64,000 bases of DNA from Phocaeicola fibrisolvens (lineage in GTDB: Bacteria; Bacteroidota; Bacteroidia; Bacteroidales; Bacteroidaceae). A program made the translations under genes and the position numbers. The stretch covers positions 1-64,000 of the forward strand of contig NZ_JAOQJI010000015.1 in assembly GCF_025567125.1 (NCBI RefSeq), written 5' to 3'. Positions 53,641 to 62,652 of the stretch are shown one piece after another. Under the pieces are notes generated by a model that was not told where the DNA came from, did not search any database, and worked only from the letters and a program-made list of their open reading frames with translations. Position 1 is the stretch's first letter, and each line of letters starts with the position of its first letter.

Positions 53641-54984
53641 TTAGCTTCGTTTGTCGCGGCAGTAGAGAGTGAGGACAAAAAGGAAGGTCAGCAGCTCGGA
53701 AACGGGGACGGCCAGCCAGATTCCCGGCACTCCGCATAGCAGGGGCATCAGCCAGAAGCAGAGTAGCACGAGGATAAATCCGCGCAGCAGGGTGATGGCC
53801 ATGGCAGGGCGGTCGCGTTCCACACTCTGGAAGTAGCCGATGGATACGATGTTGATGCCGAAGCATACGAAGCCGGAGGCAAACAGAGGAAGTCCTTCTA
53901 CGGCGAGGTCGTGTGCCGGATAGCGGCTGTCGATGAACCAGGAGGCTATTGGGGAAGAGAACAAGGCCGTGACGGCGAAAACGATGATGCCGCAGGAGAT
54001 GGCGGTCAGCAGGGCCAATCGGAAGGCTGCCCGCACGCGTTCCGGGTGTCCGGCTCCGAAGTTGTAGCTGAGAATAGGTTGGGCTGACTGGGCGATGGCG
54101 TTGTACACCATGAAGATGATGGGGAAGAAATAGCAGGCGATGCTGTAGGCGGCTACCCCGTCTTCACCCAGGTAGTGGATAAAAACGTAGTTCCCGGCAA
54201 ACATCATGGTGGCGATGGCTGCCTCGCAGAGGAAACTGGACAATCCCAGCTTGCACATATAGCCGGTGTTGCGGAGGGTGAGCCGCAGGCTTTTCCAGGA
54301 CAGCTTGACTTTACACAAACGGAGGACGCGCTGAGGCTGCATCAGATAAATCAGAATCATTGCGGCACCGACGATGTAGCCCAGACTGGTGGCCAGGGCG
54401 GCTCCGAACATGCCCCATTTGCAGATGAAGATAAACAGGTAGTCCAGGCCGATGTTGAGCAGGGCAGGGATGATGTTGCACACCATGGCGTAGTTGGGTG
54501 AGCCGTCCAGCCGCACGAAGAACATGCCCGAGCTCAGCAGGGCACTGAACACCAGGAAGGGTACGAACCAATACATGTATTCGGCGGCGAGAGGCAGCAG
54601 GCGGGGCGAGCTTCCCAGCAGTAAGGCTATTTTTTCCACATTGCAGAGAATGACAGCGGCGTAGGCGATGAGCAATAAGGAGGAAACTACGACAGCCTGC
54701 GTGATATTGATGCGGGCCACCTTTACTTTCCCTTGCGACAGGTGGATGGAGGCCACGACCGAGGCACCGATGCCGAACATCAGTCCCACGCCTGTATTAA
54801 TCAGGAAGAGGGGAGCTGTGATGTTGACGGCGGCCAGGGCATCGCTGCCGATGCCTTTTCCCACGAAGATGCCGTCGGTGATGATGAAGATGGCCGAGAA
54901 AATCATTCCCAGTACGGTAGGGATAAGTAATTTCCGGAATAATTTCGGAATGTCCATGCTTCCGAAGTCAATACTGTCTTTCAT
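53641..54984 (-). CDS. MATE family efflux transporter
   Basis: A 447-residue, 12-helix MATE carrier. The frame is open to 55047, but a -7 box at 55013-55020 lies inside that extension, so MKDSIDFGSMDIPKLFRKLL (54984) is the better start. Family features are LLIPTVLGMIFSAIFIITDG and AIAQSAQPILSYNFGAG. It is followed by the Crp/Fnr gene and is divergent from a second MATE gene. Confidence 0.92.
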   Translation of the reverse strand: MKDSIDFGSMDIPKLFRKLLIPTVLGMIFSAIFIITDGIFVGKGIGSDALAAVNITAPLFLINTGVGLMFGIGASVVASIHLSQGKVKVARINITQAVVVSSLLLIAYAAVILCNVEKIALLLGSSPRLLPLAAEYMYWFVPFLVFSALLSSGMFFVRLDGSPNYAMVCNIIPALLNIGLDYLFIFICKWGMFGAALATSLGYIVGAAMILIYLMQPQRVLRLCKVKLSWKSLRLTLRNTGYMCKLGLSSFLCEAAIATMMFAGNYVFIHYLGEDGVAAYSIACYFFPIIFMVYNAIAQSAQPILSYNFGAGHPERVRAAFRLALLTAISCGIIVFAVTALFSSPIASWFIDSRYPAHDLAVEGLPLFASGFVCFGINIVSIGYFQSVERDRPAMAITLLRGFILVLLCFWLMPLLCGVPGIWLAVPVSELLTFLFVLTLYCRDKRS

Positions 54985-55012
54985 GTCTTTTCTCTGTTTT
55001 TGCATTTGGCTG

Positions 55013-55020
55013 CGAAGGTA
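55013..55020 (-). promoter_or_regulatory. -7 element of the leftward MATE gene
   Basis: TACCTTCG on the minus strand, 28 bases upstream of the ATG at 54984. Its position decides that start. Confidence 0.5.
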
Positions 55021-55185
55021 AGTCAATTCCGGCACTAAAAAATTCACAAATGATAATAAATCACTGCCTGAAAAGGGGTGTTTCGAAAACCTCTTTGTGT
55101 TTTTTCAGGGATGATTTAAGACAAAAAAGCGCTTCGAATTACCTTATTTAACGGGATGATTCTCTCTCGTTTCACAACTTTAGTG

Positions 55186-55193
55186 TACTTTTG
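55186..55193 (+). promoter_or_regulatory. -7 element of the rightward MATE gene
   Basis: TACTTTTG matches TAnnTTTG and overlaps the first in-frame ATG (55191), so translation should start at 55230. Confidence 0.55.
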
Positions 55194-55229
55194 CACACTT
55201 ATTATTTTTTGAGGATAACGAGAGAATAT

Positions 55230-56600
55230 ATGGCACAGTCGAGAGAGATGACATCAGGGCCGAGTCTGCCACTGATTTTGAATTTTACTTTTCCTTTGTT
55301 GTTGGGCAACCTGCTTCAGCAGACGTATTCGCTGGTGGATGCGGCCATTGTAGGACGATTCTTGGGAATCAATGCACTGGCTTCCGTAGGAGCCAGTACA
55401 TCGGTGGTCTTCCTGATACTGGGATTCTGTAATGGATGTTGCGGTGGTTTTGGTATTCCGGTGGCACAGAAGTTTGGGGCCCGCGATTATGTCACGATGC
55501 GGCGTTATGTGTCAGTCAGCTTGAAGCTGGCGGCCATGATGTCGGTGGCGGTGGCCATTGTCACGAGTCTGCTCTGCGGATTTATCCTACGTTCCATGCA
55601 GACACCTGAGAATATTTTTGAAGGGGCTTACATCTATCTGCTCATCACGTTTATCGGCGTACCGTGTACGTTTTTCTACAACCTGCTTTCCAGCATCATC
55701 CGTGCGTTGGGAGATAGCAAGACCCCGTTCTGGTTCCTGCTGTTCTCCACGTTGCTGAACATTGTACTCGATTTGTTCTGTATCCTGACGCTGGGATGGG
55801 GGGTAGCCGGAGCGGCCATTGCCACGGTTTTCTCGCAAGGACTTTCGGCTTTGCTGTGTTACATCTATATGTACCGCAAATTTGACATCTTGAAAACCGA
55901 GCCGTCCGACCGTCGTTTCCGGAAAGACTTGGCCCGTCAGCTTTTGTCCATCGGGGTGCCGATGGGCTTGCAGTTTTCCATTACGGCTATCGGCAGTATC
56001 ATGTTGCAGAGTGCGAACAATGCATTGGGTACGGCCTGTGTGGCTGCCTTCACCGCGGCCATGCGTATCAAGATGTTTGTGATGTGTCCGTTGGACAGTC
56101 TGGGTATGGCCATGGCCACGTATTCCGGACAGAACTATGGTGCCGGAAAGCCCGACCGCATCTGGATGGGTATCAAGTCGGCCACGCTGATGATGTTGGT
56201 CTATTCCGTAGCGATTGCCATTGTAATGTGGGGACTGGCCGACAAGTTTGCCTTGCTGTTCATTTCGCCCGATGAGACGGAGATTATGAAAGATACCGTG
56301 TTGTTCCTGCACATCAACACGTCTTTCTTCATCCTGCTGGGCTCGCTGAGTATTCTCCGCTATACCATTCAAGGGGCAGGCTATACGCGGCTGGCCATGT
56401 TTTCGGGTGTTTCAGAAATGGTGGCCCGTGTGTTGGTCAGCCTCTTCCTCGTACCGGCCTGGAAGTTCTGGGGCGTCTGCTTTGGCGACCCGACAGCCTG
56501 GCTGTTTGCCAACCTGTTCCTGGTGCCGGCTTTCATCTATGTGTACCGCCGCCTGAAGGAGATTGTGGTGAAGGAAAGACGGGTGCTCGTCAATTCCTGA
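55230..56600 (+). CDS. MATE family efflux transporter
   Basis: A 456-residue MATE carrier starting MAQSREMTSGPSLPLILNFT. Family features are PLLLGNLLQQTYSLVDAAIVG and the second-half repeat IGVPMGLQFSITAIGS. It belongs to a different MATE subgroup from its divergent neighbour (little sequence in common by eye). The stop overlaps the convergent SDR gene by 11 bases. Confidence 0.92.
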   Translation: MAQSREMTSGPSLPLILNFTFPLLLGNLLQQTYSLVDAAIVGRFLGINALASVGASTSVVFLILGFCNGCCGGFGIPVAQKFGARDYVTMRRYVSVSLKLAAMMSVAVAIVTSLLCGFILRSMQTPENIFEGAYIYLLITFIGVPCTFFYNLLSSIIRALGDSKTPFWFLLFSTLLNIVLDLFCILTLGWGVAGAAIATVFSQGLSALLCYIYMYRKFDILKTEPSDRRFRKDLARQLLSIGVPMGLQFSITAIGSIMLQSANNALGTACVAAFTAAMRIKMFVMCPLDSLGMAMATYSGQNYGAGKPDRIWMGIKSATLMMLVYSVAIAIVMWGLADKFALLFISPDETEIMKDTVLFLHINTSFFILLGSLSILRYTIQGAGYTRLAMFSGVSEMVARVLVSLFLVPAWKFWGVCFGDPTAWLFANLFLVPAFIYVYRRLKEIVVKERRVLVNS

Positions 56601-57333
56601 TGGGCAATCGTTTCCAGACGGTAGGCGGTATCAGGTGCCAGAGGGCTACCATGATACGGTAGCGCCAGTCGATGAGGGCGATGCGTTTCTTTTTCTCCAG
56701 GGCTCGCACGATGTGACGGGCTACTTTCTCCGTGGACATCAGCATGGGATAGTGCTTGCCATCGTTCAGCAGGCCGGTGGCCACGAATCCGGGCCGGATG
56801 TCGGTGAAGCGGATGGGGAGATGTTGCATGCAAGCCAGCTGTTCCAGGGAGTCGATGTAGATATTCTGGAAACGCTTGGTGGCGGAGTAGGCCGGGGCGG
56901 CTCCCAGTCCTTTGGTTCCGGCAATGGAGCTGATGACGGCGAGATGTCCTCCTTGTTGCCGGGCAAAATAACGGAACGCCGCGGTGACCATCCGTACGAA
57001 CCCCGTTCCGTTGGTTTCGAGCGTCTGAAGTTCGATGTCCGGTGCCAGTGTGTAATTCTGATGGCCAATGCCTGAGCAGTGCAGGTAGAGGTCCATTCCT
57101 CCCATTTCTTCTATCAGTTCCTGCAGGCGGTCGGGTGCATCCGCCTGACAAATGTCGATGGCCCGGATGTGGATGCGGTCCGGAGCCAACTGCTGCAATT
57201 CTTTCAGTTTTTCTTCGCGTCGGCCTGCCAGTCCGAGTATCCATCCCTTTTGGAGCAGTTGCAAGGCCGTTTCTTTTCCGATGCCGGAAGTGGCCCCTAC
57301 GATGAGGGCCCGCTGGATAGGTTTCTTTTTCAT
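56590..57333 (-). CDS. SDR family oxidoreductase
   Basis: A 247-residue short-chain dehydrogenase/reductase: cofactor motif GATSGIG (13-19), SSIAGTKG with catalytic Ser, and YSATK (Tyr-x-x-x-Lys). The C-terminus carries a hydrophobic stretch (IMVALWHLIPPTVW) that may bind the membrane. Its start overlaps the stop of the large helicase gene as TGATG, so translation is coupled. The substrate is unknown. Confidence 0.93.
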   Translation of the reverse strand: MKKKPIQRALIVGATSGIGKETALQLLQKGWILGLAGRREEKLKELQQLAPDRIHIRAIDICQADAPDRLQELIEEMGGMDLYLHCSGIGHQNYTLAPDIELQTLETNGTGFVRMVTAAFRYFARQQGGHLAVISSIAGTKGLGAAPAYSATKRFQNIYIDSLEQLACMQHLPIRFTDIRPGFVATGLLNDGKHYPMLMSTEKVARHIVRALEKKKRIALIDWRYRIMVALWHLIPPTVWKRLPIRN

Positions 57334-60300
57334 CAGTTGGTACGTATTTCATAAAGGAACTCCTGTGAAAGCGGAAGTCCTTCGGTAGGGTTACAATGGA
57401 TTTTTCCGTACAGGGGCATCTGCGGTTGGAGCGGTTTCAGCTCCGGTGAAAGATGGTTGCAGAAGGCCGTATAGGAATGGTTGTTCCTGCAAGGTCCTGC
57501 ATCGTCACGATATACCAATACGTAGTGGTTCAGGGGACGGGCATGCACCAATTGGTTGATTTGCAGGGCCAGGTTGCGTGCTTCCCGCGGCGCAATGCGG
57601 TCGAACAGGCTGGAGAGATTGAATATCACCAGCTCGGTCAGTACCGAGTGTGCCTGCCAGAATGCTGGTTTCACAGCCGATAACCGAGGATACGAGCTTG
57701 TCTGAATGTGCTTGTAGGCAGAGGCCTGGAAGAAGGTTTCGGCAGTTTTCCCCATCTCCTGCAACGGATAGATATCCACGTAGGTCAGGTCCAGGTGAGG
57801 CAGGGAACGGCACACATCGGCAAAGGCCAGTCCCGAAGCACCCGCCTCATAGGACAGGTCACAGAACACTACCCGGCCAGAGACTTTCCGAATCAGGTCG
57901 TATAGCCAGTTGCCGCTTCCGGTGAAGAGGGCCTGTGCCGCCGCATATTGTTTCCGCAGATAGAAATAGTTGTATGCTTGGCAGAAGGTTTGCGGAGTCA
58001 TTTCTTCGGGCAGGGCACGGAAGTCGCACCGGCCGTAAGCCGTGACTTCGCGGTAGTGGGCCTCGTTCGCCTCCCAATTCTGCGGAGGCGGAACCAGTTG
58101 CTCGAAAGCCTGCTGGAAGTGGGCGGGCAAGGAATAGCTTCCTTCCTCCAGTTCCCAGTTCCGGCGGTAAGACGGGAGGGTGAAATTGCCTTGACAGAAC
58201 GATTCGGCATCCGTTTCCAGGTAACCGTTGTGCAGGCGGATGTATTCCAGCAGTTTGTAGAACGTGATATTGGCCCCGAGAATGTGCGGGTTGCCGGTCA
58301 GCAGCAGTTGCTTGCGGGCCCGGGTAAGCGCCACGTTCAGCTTGCGGTCTATCAGGAAAGCACCTTCTTGAAACGTATTGGCTGTCAGGAAATTGAGCTG
58401 ACTGAAATTCTGTACGGTGAACGAATAGATAATTACATCCCGCTGGCTGCCTTGGTAGCGTTCCACCGTGTCGATGGAGATGTTCAGCAAGTCGGGCAGT
58501 TGGAGGCGGGCTATTTCTTTCCGAATCATGGCAATCTGGTTGCGGTAGGGCACGATGACGCCTACCGTCCGGTTGGGGTCGAAATGAGATTCCGTCAGGC
58601 GGTAGATGTGGGCCAGCAGGGTGGCCACGATGCGGGCTTCGTGCGGGTTGGTCTTGTCGGAACCGCTGAGACTTTCGGGGGCTTCTGCTGGGATGAAGAC
58701 CATTCTCCGTTCCAGCAGCAGGCGGTCGATGGGGTCTTGAGCGGTCAGTCCGGCTGAGTAGGGTGTTTCTTCTAGCTGGTGGGGGAGCGGCACGCACTCC
58801 AGTTGTTCCTGGTAGTAGAAGGTCTGGTTGGGGAACTCGGCAATGGCCGGGTGCATGCGTCCTTGCTGGCGGAGGACACTGCGGCAAGTGTCAGGACTCG
58901 ACTTGTATAGGCGTTCAAAGAGAGAGTTGCGGCAGTCCTCCAGTCCGATTTGTCGTAGGAGCGGGTCGGTGACAGCTGCTTCTTCGGCACTTTGCTGGGC
59001 GATGGCCGGAAGCTGCTTGTAGTCACCCACCAGTACGAACTTGTCGATGGCGTTATGCTGCTGGTGGCGGGCCGAGAGGATACCAATCAGGTCGGGTTCC
59101 AGTATCTGCGAGGCTTCGTCGATAAGCGCCAGCTGGAAATGCTTCAACGTGAAGAGGTTGAGTCGGCTGTTGAGGGAGGTCGTCGTACTTACGAAGATAC
59201 GGGTGCGGTCGATTTTCTGCCGGATGTCGGTCAGCTTGGGACAGTCGGCCAGGCTGTGCTTCAGCAGGTAAGGCACGAAACGCTTGTCGCACGACAGTTC
59301 GCTGCCGATGCGGATGAACGGGGTTTTCTCGGCAATACCGGAATCGAGGAGCATGCTGCAGATTTCATCCACTGCCCGGTTGGTGTACGACAGGAGCAGG
59401 ATGGACGTATCCGGTTCGCTCAGGGCTTCTTCCACCATATAGCGCAGGGCACACGAAGTCTTTCCGGTACCCGGAGGACCTACCAGTAGGAAGTAGTTCT
59501 TGGCTTGTTTCTCTTTCCGGATGAGTTCGTTGAAACGGCCGTATTCACCGTTCAAAGTGATTTCCTCCTCTTTCAGTTCAGGAGCACGTACACCTAACAG
59601 CAATTCTTTCCGGTCGGCACAGGCGGACAGAAAGGCGTACAGTCCGCGGAACCCGTTATTGGCCGAGGTATCGGAAAAATCATGTTCGATGGCGAAAAGG
59701 TCGTCTCCGCCCCCGATAATATCTTTGTTCTGCTGTCCGTTGCGCAAGACCAGTGTCATGCGGTCCGGATGCAGTTCCAGGATGTTTCCCTTCATGAGAA
59801 TGTGTTTCCGCAGGTCGGGTTCTCCCTGGTAGGAATACAAAATCACCATGTCGCCCGTCCGGAAATTAGGCAGGAAGTCTTCTTCCTGTGTAGGAATGTG
59901 CAGTTCGATGAGGTCGTATCCTTTGCCTGGTCCGCTGCTTTGTTTCTGCAGAATGGTCAGTCCCAGCAGGATGTTGCCAGCCTCCAGTTTCTCGTGCAGT
60001 GGGATGTGCCAGTTACCGGCAAACCCGTGCGAGGCATCGCTGTTTCCTCCGGTCTTGCTGAGAATCTGTTCCTTTGCCACGAACGTGAAGTAACGGTTGA
60101 AGTACGCCCGTTCCAGCGGGGTACAGCGTTTCAGGGTATTGATGGCTGTCTGCAACTGTGGTTCCTGGTAGTCGTTCCACAGCTTTCCGCCTACCTGCAA
60201 CTCGTTCAGCAGGTCGGTGCTGAGGGAATCCACCACCTCGCCGATGCCTCCTTCGCCCAGCTGCATCTCGTTGTGCACGATGTAGTTGCGGAGCTTGATG

Positions 60301-61589
60301 CTTTCCCGGAACAGGTTTTCGGCAAAATGCTCCAGCAGCAGTCCGTCGGCATACTTGGAATAGAGCAGGAAGGTCTGCATGTGTTCCGTTTCCTGTCCGA
60401 AATTGTATCGCAGCACGCCCTGATAGAGCATCATCTGGATGAAATGGTCCTCCTTGTGGCGGTGGTTGTATTCGTCGCGCTTCCCGGCCTTTTGTTCGAT
60501 GAGCACCTGAAAGTCTTTCTGCATCATGTCCACACGTCCTTGCAGCCCTAATTTTTCGCAGATGAAAGAGGCTTCGAGCAGGGTATTCTTCTTGTTGAAA
60601 TGCTGGATGTTGCGGGGCAGCACGTCGTGTACAAACGAGCGGATGTTCATCATCTGGGCTTGCGCCTGGGCATGGAAATCGGCCGGAATCTGACAGGTAC
60701 AGAAATCAAGGGCCGAGGCGGCAAAGAATTTCTGGATGCTACGCGGGTAGGTGACCGGCTCCTGGGGCTGTTCGTTGATGTAGTCGTCGAGAAACTGGCT
60801 GGCCAGGTTACCCATCAGGATGGGAGCCGTATGGGCTCTCGGCTTGATTTTATTCATGAAATAGTTGAGCGGGTGGTGGCCGTATTCCCGGAAGCAGGCC
60901 GCCAGCGAACTGATGTCAATCAAGTAGTCGGGATGGATGACGATAAGGTTCGGAATGTAATGGTTCTCTTCGTCCACCCGCACATCGAGCAGGTTCAGGG
61001 GCAGGTTCTCCGTCAGCAGTTCTTTCAGATACAGCAAATCGCCCTGATAGCCTCCTTTGGCATAGTTGATGATGATGAAGGGATCAGTATCACTGTCGGT
61101 GGCTGCAAATATCTGAGTATCGTTCCAACTGGTCACGGAAGCCCGCACGTAAGGAATGTGCGACAGGCGTGTGCCTTGATAGGGACGGTTGGAGTGAGGG
61201 ATTTCCGGAAGAATGGAAGCCGGAATGTCTTCTTCAAAGCCCAGCGAGACAAAGCGTACCAGGGCACGCAGGTCGTAAAGGTATTCCTGCATGTCGGCCT
61301 GAAAATGGTCGCCCATGGCAGCGTTGCAGTTGCGGCGCATGGTCTGGATGGCATACCGGTCGGAGGGAGTCATCTTTTTCTCCTTGCAGATGTAGTCCAG
61401 ACGAGAAAACAAGTTGGCAAAGGAAAGGGTGACCCCCGTGGTCAGTTCATAACAAGCCTGCTCCAGTACTTTGTGGAGCAGGATGTATTTGGCTTGTAAA
61501 TTGTCGGGAGCAGCCGTCGGCTGACGGTGAATCTGTTCGATGCGATGGAACAGATCGAAAGATTGGAGTTCTATACGGGACATGTGCAA
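57333..61589 (-). CDS. Dna2-like nuclease-helicase with C-terminal methyltransferase-like domain
   Basis: A 1418-residue protein. After an N-terminal region of about 330 residues comes a PD-(D/E)XK nuclease core (E340, GRVD with D354, IEQK with E365 and K367, then QMMLYQ). Next is a UPF1/Dna2-type SF1 helicase: GPPGTGKT (about 703), LIDEASQ (about 823), VGDYKQLPAI (about 853), RYQGSQRDV and LNVALTRARK. The last 180 residues (about 1235-1418) look like a Rossmann methyltransferase fold (CDLSYEAGASG, then YVDIY, then VIFNLSSLF), without a clear catalytic motif. Likely acts in DNA repair or defence. Translationally coupled to the SDR gene; the joint role is obscure. The start could also be Met3. 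Confidence 0.85.
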   Translation of the reverse strand: MHMSRIELQSFDLFHRIEQIHRQPTAAPDNLQAKYILLHKVLEQACYELTTGVTLSFANLFSRLDYICKEKKMTPSDRYAIQTMRRNCNAAMGDHFQADMQEYLYDLRALVRFVSLGFEEDIPASILPEIPHSNRPYQGTRLSHIPYVRASVTSWNDTQIFAATDSDTDPFIIINYAKGGYQGDLLYLKELLTENLPLNLLDVRVDEENHYIPNLIVIHPDYLIDISSLAACFREYGHHPLNYFMNKIKPRAHTAPILMGNLASQFLDDYINEQPQEPVTYPRSIQKFFAASALDFCTCQIPADFHAQAQAQMMNIRSFVHDVLPRNIQHFNKKNTLLEASFICEKLGLQGRVDMMQKDFQVLIEQKAGKRDEYNHRHKEDHFIQMMLYQGVLRYNFGQETEHMQTFLLYSKYADGLLLEHFAENLFRESIKLRNYIVHNEMQLGEGGIGEVVDSLSTDLLNELQVGGKLWNDYQEPQLQTAINTLKRCTPLERAYFNRYFTFVAKEQILSKTGGNSDASHGFAGNWHIPLHEKLEAGNILLGLTILQKQSSGPGKGYDLIELHIPTQEEDFLPNFRTGDMVILYSYQGEPDLRKHILMKGNILELHPDRMTLVLRNGQQNKDIIGGGDDLFAIEHDFSDTSANNGFRGLYAFLSACADRKELLLGVRAPELKEEEITLNGEYGRFNELIRKEKQAKNYFLLVGPPGTGKTSCALRYMVEEALSEPDTSILLLSYTNRAVDEICSMLLDSGIAEKTPFIRIGSELSCDKRFVPYLLKHSLADCPKLTDIRQKIDRTRIFVSTTTSLNSRLNLFTLKHFQLALIDEASQILEPDLIGILSARHQQHNAIDKFVLVGDYKQLPAIAQQSAEEAAVTDPLLRQIGLEDCRNSLFERLYKSSPDTCRSVLRQQGRMHPAIAEFPNQTFYYQEQLECVPLPHQLEETPYSAGLTAQDPIDRLLLERRMVFIPAEAPESLSGSDKTNPHEARIVATLLAHIYRLTESHFDPNRTVGVIVPYRNQIAMIRKEIARLQLPDLLNISIDTVERYQGSQRDVIIYSFTVQNFSQLNFLTANTFQEGAFLIDRKLNVALTRARKQLLLTGNPHILGANITFYKLLEYIRLHNGYLETDAESFCQGNFTLPSYRRNWELEEGSYSLPAHFQQAFEQLVPPPQNWEANEAHYREVTAYGRCDFRALPEEMTPQTFCQAYNYFYLRKQYAAAQALFTGSGNWLYDLIRKVSGRVVFCDLSYEAGASGLAFADVCRSLPHLDLTYVDIYPLQEMGKTAETFFQASAYKHIQTSSYPRLSAVKPAFWQAHSVLTELVIFNLSSLFDRIAPREARNLALQINQLVHARPLNHYVLVYRDDAGPCRNNHSYTAFCNHLSPELKPLQPQMPLYGKIHCNPTEGLPLSQEFLYEIRTN

Positions 61590-61605
61590 AAAGGGCAGGC
61601 CGGCG

Positions 61606-62421
61606 TTACTGTTTAATTAAGTGATAGATACGGTAAGCCTTGGTGAGTCCGTTGAATTCTCCTTTGTACTGGTCAGTCACGTCTTCCTTGATGAGGCAAA
61701 CTGTGTTTGTACTTTCAGCGGATTCGGACGCTGCCGTCCCTTCAGCTGTCGTTTCGTTTTCAAACAGCATGAAGGTATATTGCTGCTTGGTGCTTCCCGC
61801 CATGGTAGCCTCAATGCGCAGATAGGGTTCTCCTGTATCTTCTGTATATTTGAGGGTACGTTCAAAAATGCCAAGCTGATAGTTACCTGTGCTGTTCGGG
61901 AAAATTCTCAGTTCCCCATACGACTGGGAAGCATCTGAATAGATGAAGGAAAAGCGTCCTTCTGCCTGGAGAGGGGATTCCTCTAGGATGCGTGCCTTTA
62001 AGGTCGATTCGTCTCCTTTGGTGAGGTTATCGCCTTCCACTTCTGCTTCCAAGCTTTCCACCCGGTATTCATCTGTAGGATTGCTGACCAAGATAGATAC
62101 GGTGTAGCTGTTTCCTTTCCGGTCGGAAATGGTGGTAGAGGTCTGACCGATGCTGACCGGAAGGAAGGTCAGGGTTTCTCCATCGTAGCGGTAGTCCGCA
62201 ATGGTGGCATCTCCGTTTTTGAGGGTGTAGTTCCCATCTCCTCCCCGGATGAAGAATTTTTCGCCTGTGCTGAACAGACTGAGTTCTATCGTGCCGTCGG
62301 TTATTTTTTGCTGGTTGTCCACGCTGACGAGGTAAATCGGACCATCATCGTTTTTGCAGGCTGCGAAGAGCAGGATGCAGGTTGTCAGGAACATTCCTTG
62401 AATAAATTGCATGAGTTTCAT
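61606..62421 (-). CDS. hypothetical beta-rich lipoprotein
   Basis: A 271-residue predicted lipoprotein with lipobox LLFAAC (Cys22), then beta-strand-rich sequence (Ig-like or beta-sandwich, for example TLTFLPVSIGQTSTTISDRKG). I recognise no named domain. The promoter (-7 TATATTTG on minus at 62447-62454) sits inside a 10-bp inverted repeat. It lies 16 bases upstream of the helicase gene and may share its transcript. Confidence 0.72.
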   Translation of the reverse strand: MKLMQFIQGMFLTTCILLFAACKNDDGPIYLVSVDNQQKITDGTIELSLFSTGEKFFIRGGDGNYTLKNGDATIADYRYDGETLTFLPVSIGQTSTTISDRKGNSYTVSILVSNPTDEYRVESLEAEVEGDNLTKGDESTLKARILEESPLQAEGRFSFIYSDASQSYGELRIFPNSTGNYQLGIFERTLKYTEDTGEPYLRIEATMAGSTKQQYTFMLFENETTAEGTAASESAESTNTVCLIKEDVTDQYKGEFNGLTKAYRIYHLIKQ

Positions 62422-62460
62422 AAGTCGTATAGTTGAATTCTTGCTTCAAATATACGACTT
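62422..62460. promoter_or_regulatory. 10-bp inverted repeat around the lipoprotein promoter
   Basis: AAGTCGTATA (62422-62431) and TATACGACTT (62451-62460), perfect, 19 bases apart. One arm covers the -7 element, the other abuts the ATG. It could be an operator or a leader hairpin. Confidence 0.5.
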
Positions 62461-62543
62461 TTTGGGGATTTATGAAGGGTATGTAGCAAAAACTAAGGTT
62501 AGTCCGTCTGGCTTCTTCATGTAAAAGCGGCCGTGACTGTCTG

Positions 62544-62631
62544 AGTACTTCCCTTGCAGTACTCTAGTACTCCCTCGGCAGTACTGTAGTACTTCCTTTG
62601 CAGTACTGCAGTACTTCCTAGGAAGTACTGG
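62544..62631. repeat. 22-bp tandem array C (four units)
   Basis: AGTACT begins units at 62544, 62566, 62588 and 62610, exactly 22 bases apart. Each unit is AGTACT, an eight-base centre such as TCCTTTGC, and AGTACT plus two bases, a 6-bp self-pairing dyad. The array is between the ATPase 3' end and the lipoprotein promoter. Confidence 0.85.
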
Positions 62632-62652
62632 AATCAGATAAAGTGCTTTCAA

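Noticed and set aside
56537..57352. 271-residue minus-strand frame over the SDR gene
   Set aside because: It is a shadow frame, rich in Pro, Arg and His, with no SDR motifs; the neighbouring frame carries them all.
15424..62631. 22-bp arrays as CRISPR arrays
   Set aside because: The units are contiguous with no unique spacers of 30-40 bases, and no cas genes lie near any of the three arrays.
62470..62652. 60-residue minus-strand frame beside the ATPase
   Set aside because: It is created by the 22-bp repeat array; the translation is repetitive (YCSTAKEVLQYCRGSTRVLQ) and has no gene-like context.
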